59,796 nucleotides of DNA from an uncultured Lachnospiraceae bacterium. Lineage in GTDB: Bacteria > Bacillota > Clostridia > Lachnospirales > Lachnospiraceae. The stretch spans positions 1-59,796 of the forward strand of contig CAJUEI010000004.1 of assembly GCA_910585255.1 (NCBI GenBank), in the 5' to 3' direction. The notes beneath the pieces were generated by a model. That model made no database searches and was not told the origin of the DNA. It saw nothing but the letters and a program-made list of their open reading frames with translations. A program made the translations under genes and the position numbers. Below are positions 23,719 through 32,912 of the stretch, one piece after another (positions within the stretch are counted from its first letter, which is position 1; the number at the start of each line of letters is the position of its first letter).

Positions 23719-25476
23719 TTATAATTCAAATTTTTTAGTATTCTGAACTAATTCTCCAGCCAAGGCAACTAATTCTCCTGTGGAATCACTGCACTCCTGT
23801 ACAATCTGATTTAATTCCACCATAGACTCAGAAGTCTGTTCTGTATTCGCTGCATTTTCTTCTGCAATAGCAGCCAAATTATCCACAATATTCATTACGG
23901 TATCTTTCGTCTGATTTAAAAGCTCTGTCTGCTCTCCGATTTCGGTAATCGCTGTAGCAACCGAATCAATTTCTATATTTAGAGACTCAAACATTTCTTT
24001 TGTATCCTGCAGTTTACGATTCTGTTCTACAATAATATCTGCTACCTCATTCATGGTATGTACACTGGTATTGGAATTTTGCAGCAGATTATTCACAATC
24101 TTCACGATCTTCTCTGCCGATTCCTTTGACTGTTCTGACAGCCCCCGAATCTCATCTGCAACCACAGCAAATCCCCTTCCATTCTCTCCGGCACGGGCAG
24201 CCTCTATGCTGGCATTTAACGACAGCAGATTGGTCTGACTGGCTATATTAGTAATTAAATCGGTTGCCGCACGAATATCTTGTGCAGACTGATTTGTTAA
24301 ATTAGTTTGTTTTTGTACCTGATCCACTGATTTCTTTGTTTTCTCACTAATCCCTACTAACTGCCCCAGTGTTACGCCTGCTGTATCACTATAGGATTTC
24401 ATCTTCTGCGAACTCTCTCCCAAAATCGTTACCCGTTCCGCTGTTTCATCAATCGCCGATCCCATAGAAGCAACCTTTGTATTTGCTGTCATGGTCTCTT
24501 CTGCCTGTGAAGCCACACTGTTCGAAATTCCTTCCAATGCAGAATTCATTCGTCCAATTGTATTGGTAATCGACTGAAAAGAAGAATTGAAACGCCCTGT
24601 AAAATTTTCAAGTGAACGGGAAGTATGGATAATATTAGAAACAATCTCCTTTAAAGAAGTAGTCAAAATATGAATCGATCGCACCATATCTCCAATCTCA
24701 TCTCTCCGCTTCATCAATCGCTGGCTTAACTGCAGATTTAGATTTCCTTTTGACATCACATTTAAATTCATTACAGCATGCTCTAAACTTCCGACCATCT
24801 TCATTACAACCAGCATAGCAATCACCAATGTACAGAGTAAGATAATAATAATTCCTATAAATAAAGAAACCAGTTCTTTTCGAATAGTTTTCTGAATCTC
24901 TACTTTCGAACGCCCGGCAAATATAACTCCTACCATTTTCCCTGATACTTTAATCGGATGATAATAGCCAGCATATTCCTCTCCTAATACTTGAATGGTT
25001 CCATTATAGTATTCCTGTCCCTGATCCAATACAACCTTTTTTACATCATCTGACATTTTTGTTCCAGTCTGATAATTTCCGTTTTTATCCTTTAAAGAAG
25101 TTAATACTCGTGTATCACCATAGAAAAAAGTAATATCCACTCCTGTTTCTGTTTTTAATTTCTCCAAGATCTCTTGTGTAATAAAAACCGAATCTCCTCT
25201 TTTTAAAATGCCGTCTTCAAAAGTAAGCTCTCCCTCTCCCATTCCAAAAAATACATCTGCTGTACAATATGCTACACTTTGTAACTGAGAGCGAATTAAA
25301 TCTCCTGCAAGTGATATTTCATTTCTTACACTAGCGTAGGTGCAAACTGCTGCAACTAAGATAATAGGCAGGATAACCAACAAAGAAATTTTCAGTAAGA
25401 GCTTGGTACCTTTTCGCTTTCCCATCTGAGTAACTTCTTCCTTTACCTTTCCCTTTATACTTTCTTGTTCTTCCAC
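23719..25476 (-). CDS. Methyl-accepting chemotaxis protein with single-Cache sensor
   Basis: 585 residues. GTG 25476 is the start; AAAGGAG lies 9 nt upstream. Membrane segments lie at about 27-48 and 205-227, enclosing a single-Cache extracellular domain (about 50-200; TGVDITFFYGDTRVLTSL, YYHPIKVSGKMVGVIFAGRS). A HAMP domain (about 228-285) and the signalling domain follow. Its hairpin tip is NIASQTNLLSLNASIEAARA followed by GENGRGFAVVADEIR. No C-terminal CheR pentapeptide is seen. Ligand unknown; such Cache domains often bind small organic acids. It suggests the organism is motile or has a chemosensory pathway elsewhere. Confidence 0.93.
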   Translation of the reverse strand: MEEQESIKGKVKEEVTQMGKRKGTKLLLKISLLVILPIILVAAVCTYASVRNEISLAGDLIRSQLQSVAYCTADVFFGMGEGELTFEDGILKRGDSVFITQEILEKLKTETGVDITFFYGDTRVLTSLKDKNGNYQTGTKMSDDVKKVVLDQGQEYYNGTIQVLGEEYAGYYHPIKVSGKMVGVIFAGRSKVEIQKTIRKELVSLFIGIIIILLCTLVIAMLVVMKMVGSLEHAVMNLNVMSKGNLNLQLSQRLMKRRDEIGDMVRSIHILTTSLKEIVSNIIHTSRSLENFTGRFNSSFQSITNTIGRMNSALEGISNSVASQAEETMTANTKVASMGSAIDETAERVTILGESSQKMKSYSDTAGVTLGQLVGISEKTKKSVDQVQKQTNLTNQSAQDIRAATDLITNIASQTNLLSLNASIEAARAGENGRGFAVVADEIRGLSEQSKESAEKIVKIVNNLLQNSNTSVHTMNEVADIIVEQNRKLQDTKEMFESLNIEIDSVATAITEIGEQTELLNQTKDTVMNIVDNLAAIAEENAANTEQTSESMVELNQIVQECSDSTGELVALAGELVQNTKKFEL

Positions 25477-25542
25477 ATTCCAAAACTCCTTTCATCATTT
25501 TATTATGCTGTATAAGCCTGTCTTATCTGCTCTTTTGTCCTG

Positions 25543-27408
25543 TTATTCTCCTTCTCTTTTGCGGTTTTCAAAATATACAAACCGATCAATCGCATCTAGA
25601 ATATCCTGAAACGTTTCTCTTGGTGCTACAGAGATATAATGACGCAAAATCTCTGTTTCCTCTTCTCCCCGATACCGCCCATAAAAAATATCATATAGAT
25701 TATGACCTCTGACAAAAATACGAAAACTTTCCATATTCTCTTTTACATCTTTTACAGAATTAATTCGTTTTCCAATCATCCGCTGCATCCTTCGAACGCT
25801 TGGCAAGCGATACAGATAATCTTTATATTTCTGATAAAGAATCTGATAAAATTCCTCTTCACTTTTTACAATTCCAATCCGAGTCATCACAGCAGGATCT
25901 AAAAAATAATTTTCAAATGAATAATACTTCAATACCAGCACATTTCTTGGTGTAACCCGAGGAATTGCCCCTTTCTCCTCGTCTGCCCGATTGCTGTAAT
26001 AATTGCAAAGCTGTTTTACCAGATACTCCGGTTTCTTTCCATCACTGTCCCGAATCATTAAAAACTGATCTTTTAAATATAATTGATTCATATATTTTAG
26101 ATTTGCATATGTTTTAATATTGGTACAACTATTAGTAGTGATAATTGAAATCCTCTGCAGCTTTCCATCCTCTGTATAAATCTCAGAATAATACTTTTCC
26201 AAAATCAAAGGCAAGCGGCTTTTATCCTGTTTTCCCTCTACAATAAAAACAAAGCTGACATTCATAAGATCATTTGCTGCATAGCCAAGATCATCTAAAA
26301 TTTCATCAATTTCTTCATCTTCCTTACAAATGGTATAATAATCCTGATCCAAAACAATCTGTTTTATCTGTCTGCTGGAAAAATTAAAAAGCATATTAGG
26401 AGAATGAGTAGAAAAGATTACCTGATTCTTTTTAGACAATTTATAAAGCACCTTTCCCGCTGCTTTCTGCAGCTGAGGATGCAGATAAATTTCGGGTTCT
26501 TCTAATATAATAATGCTTGGCACACAGCTTTCTCCCGCAATATATGCTTCTAATAAAGAAAGAAGATAAATACTTTTTGTTCCGGCTCCAAGCTCATGAA
26601 TACTGCGTGCCCTTGCTGAATCATTACTATGTAATATTGTTTCAATATGAAATACTTTCTCAATATCAAAATCAAAGCGGTAATGAATCTCTTCATTTTT
26701 TCCGCTGTTGATTCGAAAACATTTATTTAATGTACTGGAAAAATCTTCAATATTTGTCTGATATAACTTATATTCCAATAACTTCGCTGTTTCAATCGCA
26801 GAAAGTGTTTTAGGTGTTTTTTTATAAATCATACCAATACACTGAAAACAGTGCTGACAATGCTTTGACATATCGAACATACATATTGTACTGTTCATAT
26901 TTTTCTGCTCTTCTGCTGTCTGTACAGAAAGAAAATCTTTCTCCATCTCTGCCACATTTCTGGTATGATCCACATAATAAATCTTTGGAAGTACTTCCTG
27001 TATCCGAGTATTGTTCTTTTTTACCCCATCCTCAAAAAAACACTGTCCGTCTGGATGAACCACATAAGTAAAACGAAGCACTCCATTTTGATAAGAAGGC
27101 AGCTTTTCCCGAAAATCTTTTTCCCATACCGAATAATTCCTATATTTGCTTACCAGTCCATTCTTATATAAAATCTCCAAATCTCCAGATGTAATCTCTA
27201 AATCAATCGCAATCTCAATACAACGCCCCTTCTCATTAAAATCCCGGCTGCTAATCAAATACTCCCCTGTCAGTGCACGAATGGCTTCTAATACAACTGT
27301 TTTTCCAGTATTGTTCTTTCCTACCAAAATACAAGCATGATCCATTTCTTCAATTAAAAGTTCCCGAATCGACTTAAAATTCTTAATCTGTAAACGGCTT
27401 ATCTTCAT
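25543..27408 (-). CDS. OLD-family-like AAA ATPase with TOPRIM domain
   Basis: 621 residues from ATG 27408 (GGAGG 8 nt upstream). The SMC/ABC-type ATPase head begins MKISRLQIKNFKSIRELLIE. Walker A is GKNNTGKT (30-37), Walker B IIILEEPEIYLHPQLQ with VIFSTHSPNML after it. The C-terminal half has a TOPRIM-like start FVFIVEGKQDKSRLPL and a later acidic LMIRDSDGK, as in OLD nucleases. An inserted Cys cluster HCQHCFQC (Cys184, 187, 190) within the ATPase could bind a metal and is unusual. No GajB-like helicase or reverse transcriptase lies beside it, so it is a lone class-1-like gene, possibly phage defence or repair. Confidence 0.8.
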   Translation of the reverse strand: MKISRLQIKNFKSIRELLIEEMDHACILVGKNNTGKTVVLEAIRALTGEYLISSRDFNEKGRCIEIAIDLEITSGDLEILYKNGLVSKYRNYSVWEKDFREKLPSYQNGVLRFTYVVHPDGQCFFEDGVKKNNTRIQEVLPKIYYVDHTRNVAEMEKDFLSVQTAEEQKNMNSTICMFDMSKHCQHCFQCIGMIYKKTPKTLSAIETAKLLEYKLYQTNIEDFSSTLNKCFRINSGKNEEIHYRFDFDIEKVFHIETILHSNDSARARSIHELGAGTKSIYLLSLLEAYIAGESCVPSIIILEEPEIYLHPQLQKAAGKVLYKLSKKNQVIFSTHSPNMLFNFSSRQIKQIVLDQDYYTICKEDEEIDEILDDLGYAANDLMNVSFVFIVEGKQDKSRLPLILEKYYSEIYTEDGKLQRISIITTNSCTNIKTYANLKYMNQLYLKDQFLMIRDSDGKKPEYLVKQLCNYYSNRADEEKGAIPRVTPRNVLVLKYYSFENYFLDPAVMTRIGIVKSEEEFYQILYQKYKDYLYRLPSVRRMQRMIGKRINSVKDVKENMESFRIFVRGHNLYDIFYGRYRGEEETEILRHYISVAPRETFQDILDAIDRFVYFENRKREGE

Positions 27409-27484
27409 ATTGATATCCTCCAAATTTTTTCTATCCCTAATATCATTTCTATCGAAATTAACCAAGCCTTTTTCTATTTTATAT

Positions 27485-28150
27485 CTATACCTTTCTCCGC
27501 TTCTGCCCTGTCTGATTCTTTTTTTCTTCTGGAAAAAGCTGCATTTTTAAAGCAGTTTCTCTCTCTATCTTCTTTTCTTCTACTTCTATTTGTTTTTGAA
27601 CACTATAACCAAATTTTCCTAATTTCTCTCCTAAACAAAAATACTCCCCATGACTATAAACAATCGGTTTTGCCAATGACAAATCAAATTTTCCTGCTTT
27701 ATCCAAGTAACGTTCCTCTGCCTGCACTGCCGCTACTTCCGCCAAAAACATGGTATGACTGCCCAACTCTCGCTTCTCTGTTACTCTGCACTCTATATTG
27801 ACAGGACTTTCTTTTATAATCGGCACGTTTACCTTTGCTGCCTTCTTCTGCGTCAAGCCCAATTCCCGAAACTTATCTACCTCCCTTCCCGATTTCACCC
27901 CACAAAAATCAGTGGCAAAAACCAATTCTTTTGTTGTAAGATTAATCACAAACTCCCCTGTTTCTTCTAGCATCGAATAGGAAAAACGTTCTGGTCTAAC
28001 AGAAATATATGCCATTGGAGGATTAGTACAAACTGTCCCAGTCCATGCAACTGTAATAATATTCACATTTCCTTTCCTATCTGCTGTCGTTACTAATACC
28101 GCTGGTACAGGATAAACCATATTTCCGGGCTTCCAAACCTGTTTTCCCAT
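27485..28150 (-). CDS. Flavin reductase-like / flavoredoxin family protein
   Basis: 221 residues from ATG 28150 (AGGAGG 7 nt upstream). The split-barrel FMN-binding domain shows PVPAVLVTTADRKGNVNIIT, then VAWTGTVCTNPPMAYISVRP and ETGEFVINLTTKEL. It resembles flavoredoxin/HpaC-like NAD(P)H:FMN proteins of anaerobes. The lysine-rich C-terminus (from about 185) is an extension. It has its own promoter. The physiological partner is unknown. Confidence 0.85.
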   Translation of the reverse strand: MGKQVWKPGNMVYPVPAVLVTTADRKGNVNIITVAWTGTVCTNPPMAYISVRPERFSYSMLEETGEFVINLTTKELVFATDFCGVKSGREVDKFRELGLTQKKAAKVNVPIIKESPVNIECRVTEKRELGSHTMFLAEVAAVQAEERYLDKAGKFDLSLAKPIVYSHGEYFCLGEKLGKFGYSVQKQIEVEEKKIERETALKMQLFPEEKKNQTGQKRRKV

Positions 28151-28223
28151 TATCAAACCTCCTTTTATTCTAATCAATTTATTTCAAAACCAACAATCGC
28201 TGCCATTCTAAATTATTTCTTTC

Positions 28224-28252
28224 ATTATACATTTTTTTAGAAAGAATAACAA
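28224..28252 (-). promoter_or_regulatory. Promoter of the flavin reductase-like gene
   Basis: TTGTTA (28247-28252), 17-bp spacer, TATAAT (28224-28229) on the minus strand, about 75 bp before the start codon. Confidence 0.7.
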
Positions 28253-28440
28253 TAGCATAATTCTACTTAAAATAATATCCATAATTCCATAAAAAAAGAC
28301 CGTCATAAAATATAAAGATTCTGCAGCAAAATAAAACTCATAACAAAATGATCGGTTCTATCTGCTGCAGTACTCTATTTTTTACAGCAATCTCTAATGA
28401 TTATTATATTTATTATGTACCTTTTAAAGTCCTTCCCTCT

Positions 28441-30090
28441 CTACTGCTGAATATCCGCCATAATAGCTGGTATCAGCTGTTTCTTTCTAGATACCACATC
28501 TTTTAAAATAAAACTGTTCCCCTGAGCACGAATACTAAAAGCATTGGAAATCAGCTGCTCGGCATTTTCTCCGACAAAAATCAATTCTGTAGATTCCTTT
28601 ACAATATCCGTCAGCATAAAGAAAATCATCTGCACTCCAGCATGTTTTATCAAATCCTTCATATAGGGGTATAACCTTTCCTTCAAATCCGCCAATTCCT
28701 CGCTATTCATAGAATTAATCTGCCCCACTCCAAACGTAGTATCATTCATAGAAAACTTTTTAAAATCTTGGTAAAAAATTTCCTCTGGTGTCTTAGAACG
28801 CAAATTACTTCCTGCCCGAAACATATCATTTGCCAATTCCTCTATCTCTACCTCTGCAATTTTCGCCAGCTCCTGTGCTGCATTTCGATCCACTGCAGTA
28901 CAGGTAGGAGAACGAAACATCAATGTATCGGATATAATTGCAGAACAAAGTAAAGACGCTGTCACCCTATCTACAGGAATCCCTGACTCCTGATACATCT
29001 GATATACAATCGTAGCAGTACATCCAAGGGGCTGGTTTCGAAAGAATACCGGAGCAATTGTCTCCACACTCCCTAGACGGTGATGATCAATAATCTCTAA
29101 AATATCCGCATTTTCAATCCCGTCTACTGCCTGATTTTTTTCATTGTGATCCACCATAATCACTTTCTTTCGTGCGGCATTTAACAAATTCCGTCTAGAA
29201 ACCATTCCAATATAAAGCCCCTGCTTATCCAAAATAGGAAAATCCCGATGCCGCTTTTTTGACATCACCTCTTTTAATTTCTCCGTAAAATCATCGGTGC
29301 AAAATGTAATAAGATGTTCCCGTCTCATAAAATAACGAATTGGCATACTTTGATTGATCAATCGTGCAGCAGTAAAGGTATCATGAGGTGTACTAATTAC
29401 AGTACAATGCTCCTCCTCCGCCAATTTTTTAATCGTAAGTGATACAGGTGCCCCTTCACAGACAATAATACAAGCTGCATTCATTTCAATTGCACAAAGC
29501 TGCGACTCATAACGATTTCCTAAAATTACTAAATCGTTTGGTTCAATATAATTTTCCATTAAATCTGGGTTTGCCGCTGCAACCAATACTTTCCCCTGAT
29601 TAAAATAAGCCTCTGCATCCCCGATTACTAGAGTGGCATCCAAAGTCTCAACAATATTTTGATACTTTGTATTTGCCATGGCAAGGAGAGAACTGTCATA
29701 CATATCCATATAAGAAGTAGCAATATCTCCAATTGTAATTAATCCAACCAGTCTGCGTTCTTCTGTTGTAATCGGAAGTGTAACTACATTATTCTTCTTC
29801 ATTAATGTCCATGCTTCTTTTAACGAAATATTTTCAGAAACTCCCTCCGTTTCACGAATCTCAATATCTTTTACCTGAGTACCAACATCTTTAATATATT
29901 CAGGTGCCTTTACCCCAAACCGCTCCAAAATATATTGTGTCTCTTCATTTAGATGTCCTGCTCTCCTCGCTACATATTCCTCTCCGGTAATTTTTTTCTT
30001 TAAATTTGCATAAGCAATAGCAGAGCAAATCGAATCTGTATCTGGATTTTTATGTCCAATTACAAAAATCGGTCGTTTCTTTTCTCTCAT
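28441..30090 (-). CDS. ppaC: Manganese-dependent inorganic pyrophosphatase with CBS and DRTGG domains
   Basis: Family II (DHH) pyrophosphatase that drives biosynthesis by hydrolysing PPi. 549 residues, versus about 310 for the plain enzyme, because a regulatory insert splits the DHH domain. The order is N-terminal metal site (VIGHKNPDTDSICSAIAYAN), CBS1 (about 70-125), DRTGG domain (about 185-245), CBS2 (about 248-305), then IMVDHNEK and the second metal motif IIDHHRLGSVETI, then DHHA2. CBS-type enzymes are controlled by adenine nucleotides and diadenosine polyphosphates. ATG 30090 follows GGGAGGG. Confidence 0.93.
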   Translation of the reverse strand: MREKKRPIFVIGHKNPDTDSICSAIAYANLKKKITGEEYVARRAGHLNEETQYILERFGVKAPEYIKDVGTQVKDIEIRETEGVSENISLKEAWTLMKKNNVVTLPITTEERRLVGLITIGDIATSYMDMYDSSLLAMANTKYQNIVETLDATLVIGDAEAYFNQGKVLVAAANPDLMENYIEPNDLVILGNRYESQLCAIEMNAACIIVCEGAPVSLTIKKLAEEEHCTVISTPHDTFTAARLINQSMPIRYFMRREHLITFCTDDFTEKLKEVMSKKRHRDFPILDKQGLYIGMVSRRNLLNAARKKVIMVDHNEKNQAVDGIENADILEIIDHHRLGSVETIAPVFFRNQPLGCTATIVYQMYQESGIPVDRVTASLLCSAIISDTLMFRSPTCTAVDRNAAQELAKIAEVEIEELANDMFRAGSNLRSKTPEEIFYQDFKKFSMNDTTFGVGQINSMNSEELADLKERLYPYMKDLIKHAGVQMIFFMLTDIVKESTELIFVGENAEQLISNAFSIRAQGNSFILKDVVSRKKQLIPAIMADIQQ

Positions 30091-30317
30091 AAAATAAACC
30101 CTCCCATATTTATATCAAAAATTTCTCTGCATCTATCTGTTAAATTTTTATCATTCTTTTATACTATATTGCATTTTATAATAAAAATCAATCCTTTTCT
30201 CTTAACAAATCCATTCATTAAGAAAAAACTACCCAAATACAAAGCATTACTGCCATACCACACTTTAGCATCTCTTCTCGCTTCAATCAAATTTACACGA
30301 TCTTATCAAAATCCTGC

Positions 30318-30346
30318 TTGAGTCATTCCAAAGAATATGCTATACT
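30318..30346 (+). promoter_or_regulatory. Promoter of the S1 protein gene
   Basis: TTGAGT (30318-30323), 17-bp spacer, TATACT (30341-30346), 44 bp before the chosen start. Because the promoter lies in it, the longer in-frame extension back to 30318 is not coding. Confidence 0.75.
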
Positions 30347-30389
30347 TTCTCTATTATTAAAACTACCAAAAAAAGAAAGGAGTTCCAAC

Positions 30390-31325
30390 ATGACTGAAGA
30401 AACAACAACCAAACAAACACCAGAAATTCAAGAAACTATGGACGACTATCAAGACGAATTAGAAGCCTCCTGCCGCCCTATCCGAGAAGGTGATATTCTA
30501 ACAGGCACTGTAATTGCTGTCTCCGAAGCTAATATCACACTAGATCTAAAATACTACACAGACGGCATTATCCATGCAGAGGACTTAAGCAGTGATCCAA
30601 ACTTTAAGATCTTACAAGATATCCATATTGGAGATGAAATTACCGCAACCGTAATTCGCCGTGACGATGGAGAAGGTCACATTGTCCTCTCCAAAAAAGA
30701 AGCCAATGATCTGCTCGCCTGGGACAAACTCCGTGAATATCAATCCAACCGCACAGTTCTCTCAGTAAAAATAGGAGGCATTGTCAATAAAGGCGTTATC
30801 ACCTATGTAGAAGGAATACGAGGTTTTATCCCTGCTTCCAAATTAGATGTAAACTTTGTAGAAGACACCGAACAATGGCTGAATAAAACAGTAGATGCCA
30901 TTGTAATAACAGTAAAAGAAGAAGAAAAGAAATTAGTTCTCTCTGCCAAAGAACCCGCTATGGAAAAATTAGCAGCCGAAACCAATAAAAAAATTGCAAA
31001 AGTTGCAGTTGGCTCAGTAATGAACGGAACCGTAGAATCCATTCAGTCCTATGGTGCCTTTATTGAATTAGAAAACGGCTTATCTGGATTACTCCATATC
31101 TCCCAGATCTCTGAAAAACGAATCAGCCATCCAAGTGCCGTATTAAAACAAGGACAAACCGTTAAGGTAAAAATTATTTCCACTGAAAACGGAAAAATTG
31201 GTCTCAGCATAAAAGCACTTGCTGACGTTTCAGAACCATCCGAAGAAATCCTAGACTATGAACTTCCAAAAGGAGAATCCATCGGAACCAGTTTAGGATC
31301 ACTATTAAAAGGATTAAAACTCTAA
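30390..31325 (+). CDS. S1 RNA-binding domain protein (ribosomal protein S1 homolog)
   Basis: 311 residues from ATG 30390 (AAAGGAG 8 nt upstream). An acidic N-terminus precedes three S1 folds: about 35-108 (GDILTGTVIAVSEANITLDL), 120-195 (KGVITYVEGIRGFIPASKLD) and 205-280 (GSVMNGTVESIQSYGAFIEL followed by ENGLSGLLHISQIS). The third is the most canonical. Gram-positive relatives bind mRNA and 30S subunits but lack the full six-repeat array of E. coli RpsA. The gene is a lone plus-strand gene inside a long minus-strand stretch. Confidence 0.88.
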   Translation: MTEETTTKQTPEIQETMDDYQDELEASCRPIREGDILTGTVIAVSEANITLDLKYYTDGIIHAEDLSSDPNFKILQDIHIGDEITATVIRRDDGEGHIVLSKKEANDLLAWDKLREYQSNRTVLSVKIGGIVNKGVITYVEGIRGFIPASKLDVNFVEDTEQWLNKTVDAIVITVKEEEKKLVLSAKEPAMEKLAAETNKKIAKVAVGSVMNGTVESIQSYGAFIELENGLSGLLHISQISEKRISHPSAVLKQGQTVKVKIISTENGKIGLSIKALADVSEPSEEILDYELPKGESIGTSLGSLLKGLKL

Positions 31326-31328
31326 AAA

Positions 31329-31369
31329 ACAGCCTGAGTTCAGAGAATCTCTCAGGTTCTCTAAACTCA
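31329..31369 (-). terminator. Terminator of the tail-anchored coiled-coil gene
   Basis: TGAGTT-c-AGAGAA (31335-31347) pairs with TTCTCT-a-AACTCA (31357-31369). On the minus strand GCTGTTTTTTAG follows. It may also slow plus-strand transcription from the S1 gene. Confidence 0.7.
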
Positions 31370-31412
31370 AGCATCCTATTCTCCAGAATGATCTTCTCTT
31401 TTAATCTAACTT

Positions 31413-32015
31413 CTAAATAAAATTCAATATATAAGCTACCAAAACAGCCAAACTGACCAAATTAAACCATATCGAAACACCAAGCATAATTTTTATGCTC
31501 CCCATTCTCCGTGTATCCAGCCGAATTAAATCTACTTTCTCCCGAACCTCTCGAACCGCACCCGCAATCATCTCCTGTTTCTGTACATTTCGAACCGACA
31601 AAATCTGCCCTTCTATTATAGAAAACCGCTGTTCCAGATATTCCTTTATCTCTTCTGTATCCTTTGCATCACACAAAGCCTCTTCTACAATTTTCTTAAT
31701 CTCTTCAGAAGTAATCATTGACAATTCTTTAGCTGCAGCCATCTGCAGCAGTGCATCCTTCCCCTCTTTTTGTATTCCCCCAATCTGCTTTCCCTGCTCT
31801 GGTACACTAGCCTTGGAATTTCCCAAACTCTGCCCTTCCAAACAAGAAGTATCCGTTCTTTCTGCCAATCGTTCTACTGCTCTTTCCGCTGATGTCTTGC
31901 CCTGTACCTGAGCTTCTCTTTTCGCAGCAGCCGCTCTTCTGTCCGATCTAACCGATTGTTCGCTTCTCTCTGGTACTGTAATTAGTCTTCTCCACGTTTC
32001 TATCAAACCTGCCAT
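31413..32015 (-). CDS. Tail-anchored coiled-coil membrane protein of unknown function
   Basis: 200 residues, not recognised. A basic Ala-rich N-terminal third (SDRRAAAAKREAQVQGK) leads to a long helical, probably coiled-coil part (about 85-165; EEIKKIVEEALCDAKDTEEI). A single C-terminal membrane segment (about 176-198, FNLVSLAVLVAYILNFI) suggests tail anchoring with the bulk in the cytoplasm. ATG 32015 follows AAGGGGAAACACT. It converges with the S1 gene. Localisation or partitioning roles would be guesses. Confidence 0.55.
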   Translation of the reverse strand: MAGLIETWRRLITVPERSEQSVRSDRRAAAAKREAQVQGKTSAERAVERLAERTDTSCLEGQSLGNSKASVPEQGKQIGGIQKEGKDALLQMAAAKELSMITSEEIKKIVEEALCDAKDTEEIKEYLEQRFSIIEGQILSVRNVQKQEMIAGAVREVREKVDLIRLDTRRMGSIKIMLGVSIWFNLVSLAVLVAYILNFI

Positions 32016-32284
32016 AGTGTTTCCCCTTACTCTTTCTCTCTTTGTTACTTTTGTTAATTCCTAATTCTTATCATACAACTTTTTTCGTCATTTTACACTA
32101 CTTTTTACAATAATTTCGCATTTTATTCATAATTTATTCATATCCTTTATTTATACTAGACACAGTTAAGAAATAGAAACATACATTTTTAAGTTTGGAT
32201 TATTTCGTATACAATTTTTTCATAATAGCCTCGGATATCAAAAGATACCCGGGGCACTCCTCTTTTTTAGGCAGCACGTTTCTT

Positions 32285-32809
32285 TCACATCATTCTCGCC
32301 AAAAAAACGCTTGCCCCAATCCCTGCCAAGGTACTAATCAGTGCTCCAGCCAAAGTCCAGCGTGTTTTTGTTACCTTTGCTGTCATAAAATAAACTGACA
32401 TTGTATAAAAAATTGTCTCGGTACAAGACATCAAAATAGATGTCAGTGTCCCTATGTAAGAATCTGTGCCATAATTTTTAAAAATATCCAGTACCAGCCC
32501 AGTTGCGGCAGAGGAAGATACCATCCGCACCAAAATAATTGGAAATACTTCTTTCGGAACTCCAGTCGCTTCTATTGCTCCTCCCAAAACGTCCCCTAAA
32601 AATTCCATAAATCCAGATGCCCGAAGAACTCCCACTGCCATCATTAACCCAATCAAAGTAGGCATTACCCCAATCACTGTCTTAATTCCATCTTTTGTTC
32701 CGTTTACAAAACTTTCATAAACGGAAGTTTTCTTTGTTACAGCAAAACATACAATATAAAAAATTACTAATGGAATTAACATATCAGACAGATATAAAAT
32801 AATCTTCAT
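32285..32809 (-). CDS. spmB: Spore maturation protein B
   Basis: Membrane protein of the nucleoside-recognition (Gate) family, needed in Bacillus with SpmA for spore-core dehydration. The GTG at 32824 overlaps GGAG, so ATG 32809 (174 residues) is preferred, though its spacing is long. Four or five membrane helices are present. The signature VIGVMPTLIGLMMAVGVLRA followed by SGFMEFL, and TSILMSCTETIFYTMSVYF, match SpmB. Its usual neighbour spmA is about 2.5 kb upstream with a chemoreceptor gene between them. Confidence 0.9.
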   Translation of the reverse strand: MKIILYLSDMLIPLVIFYIVCFAVTKKTSVYESFVNGTKDGIKTVIGVMPTLIGLMMAVGVLRASGFMEFLGDVLGGAIEATGVPKEVFPIILVRMVSSSAATGLVLDIFKNYGTDSYIGTLTSILMSCTETIFYTMSVYFMTAKVTKTRWTLAGALISTLAGIGASVFLARMM

Positions 32810-32912
32810 AGACTTTTTAAACACTCCGTTTTTCTTAATCTTATTTTATTGTATTCTTATAATAAAAAAAATATCATTTTTTCTGTCTGATTGAATTTGT
32901 TCCGTTTCCTAT

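Noticed and set aside
28310..28375. CTGCAGCA/TGCTGCAG inverted repeat after the pyrophosphatase gene
   Set aside because: Eight base pairs around a loop of about 30 nt, with only a broken T-tract; too weak for a terminator call.
32227..32256. Hairpin GCCTCGGATATC / GATACCCGGGGC with a T-run on the plus strand
   Set aside because: No plus-strand gene ends here and the minus strand lacks a U-tract, so I could not call it a terminator for spmB with confidence.
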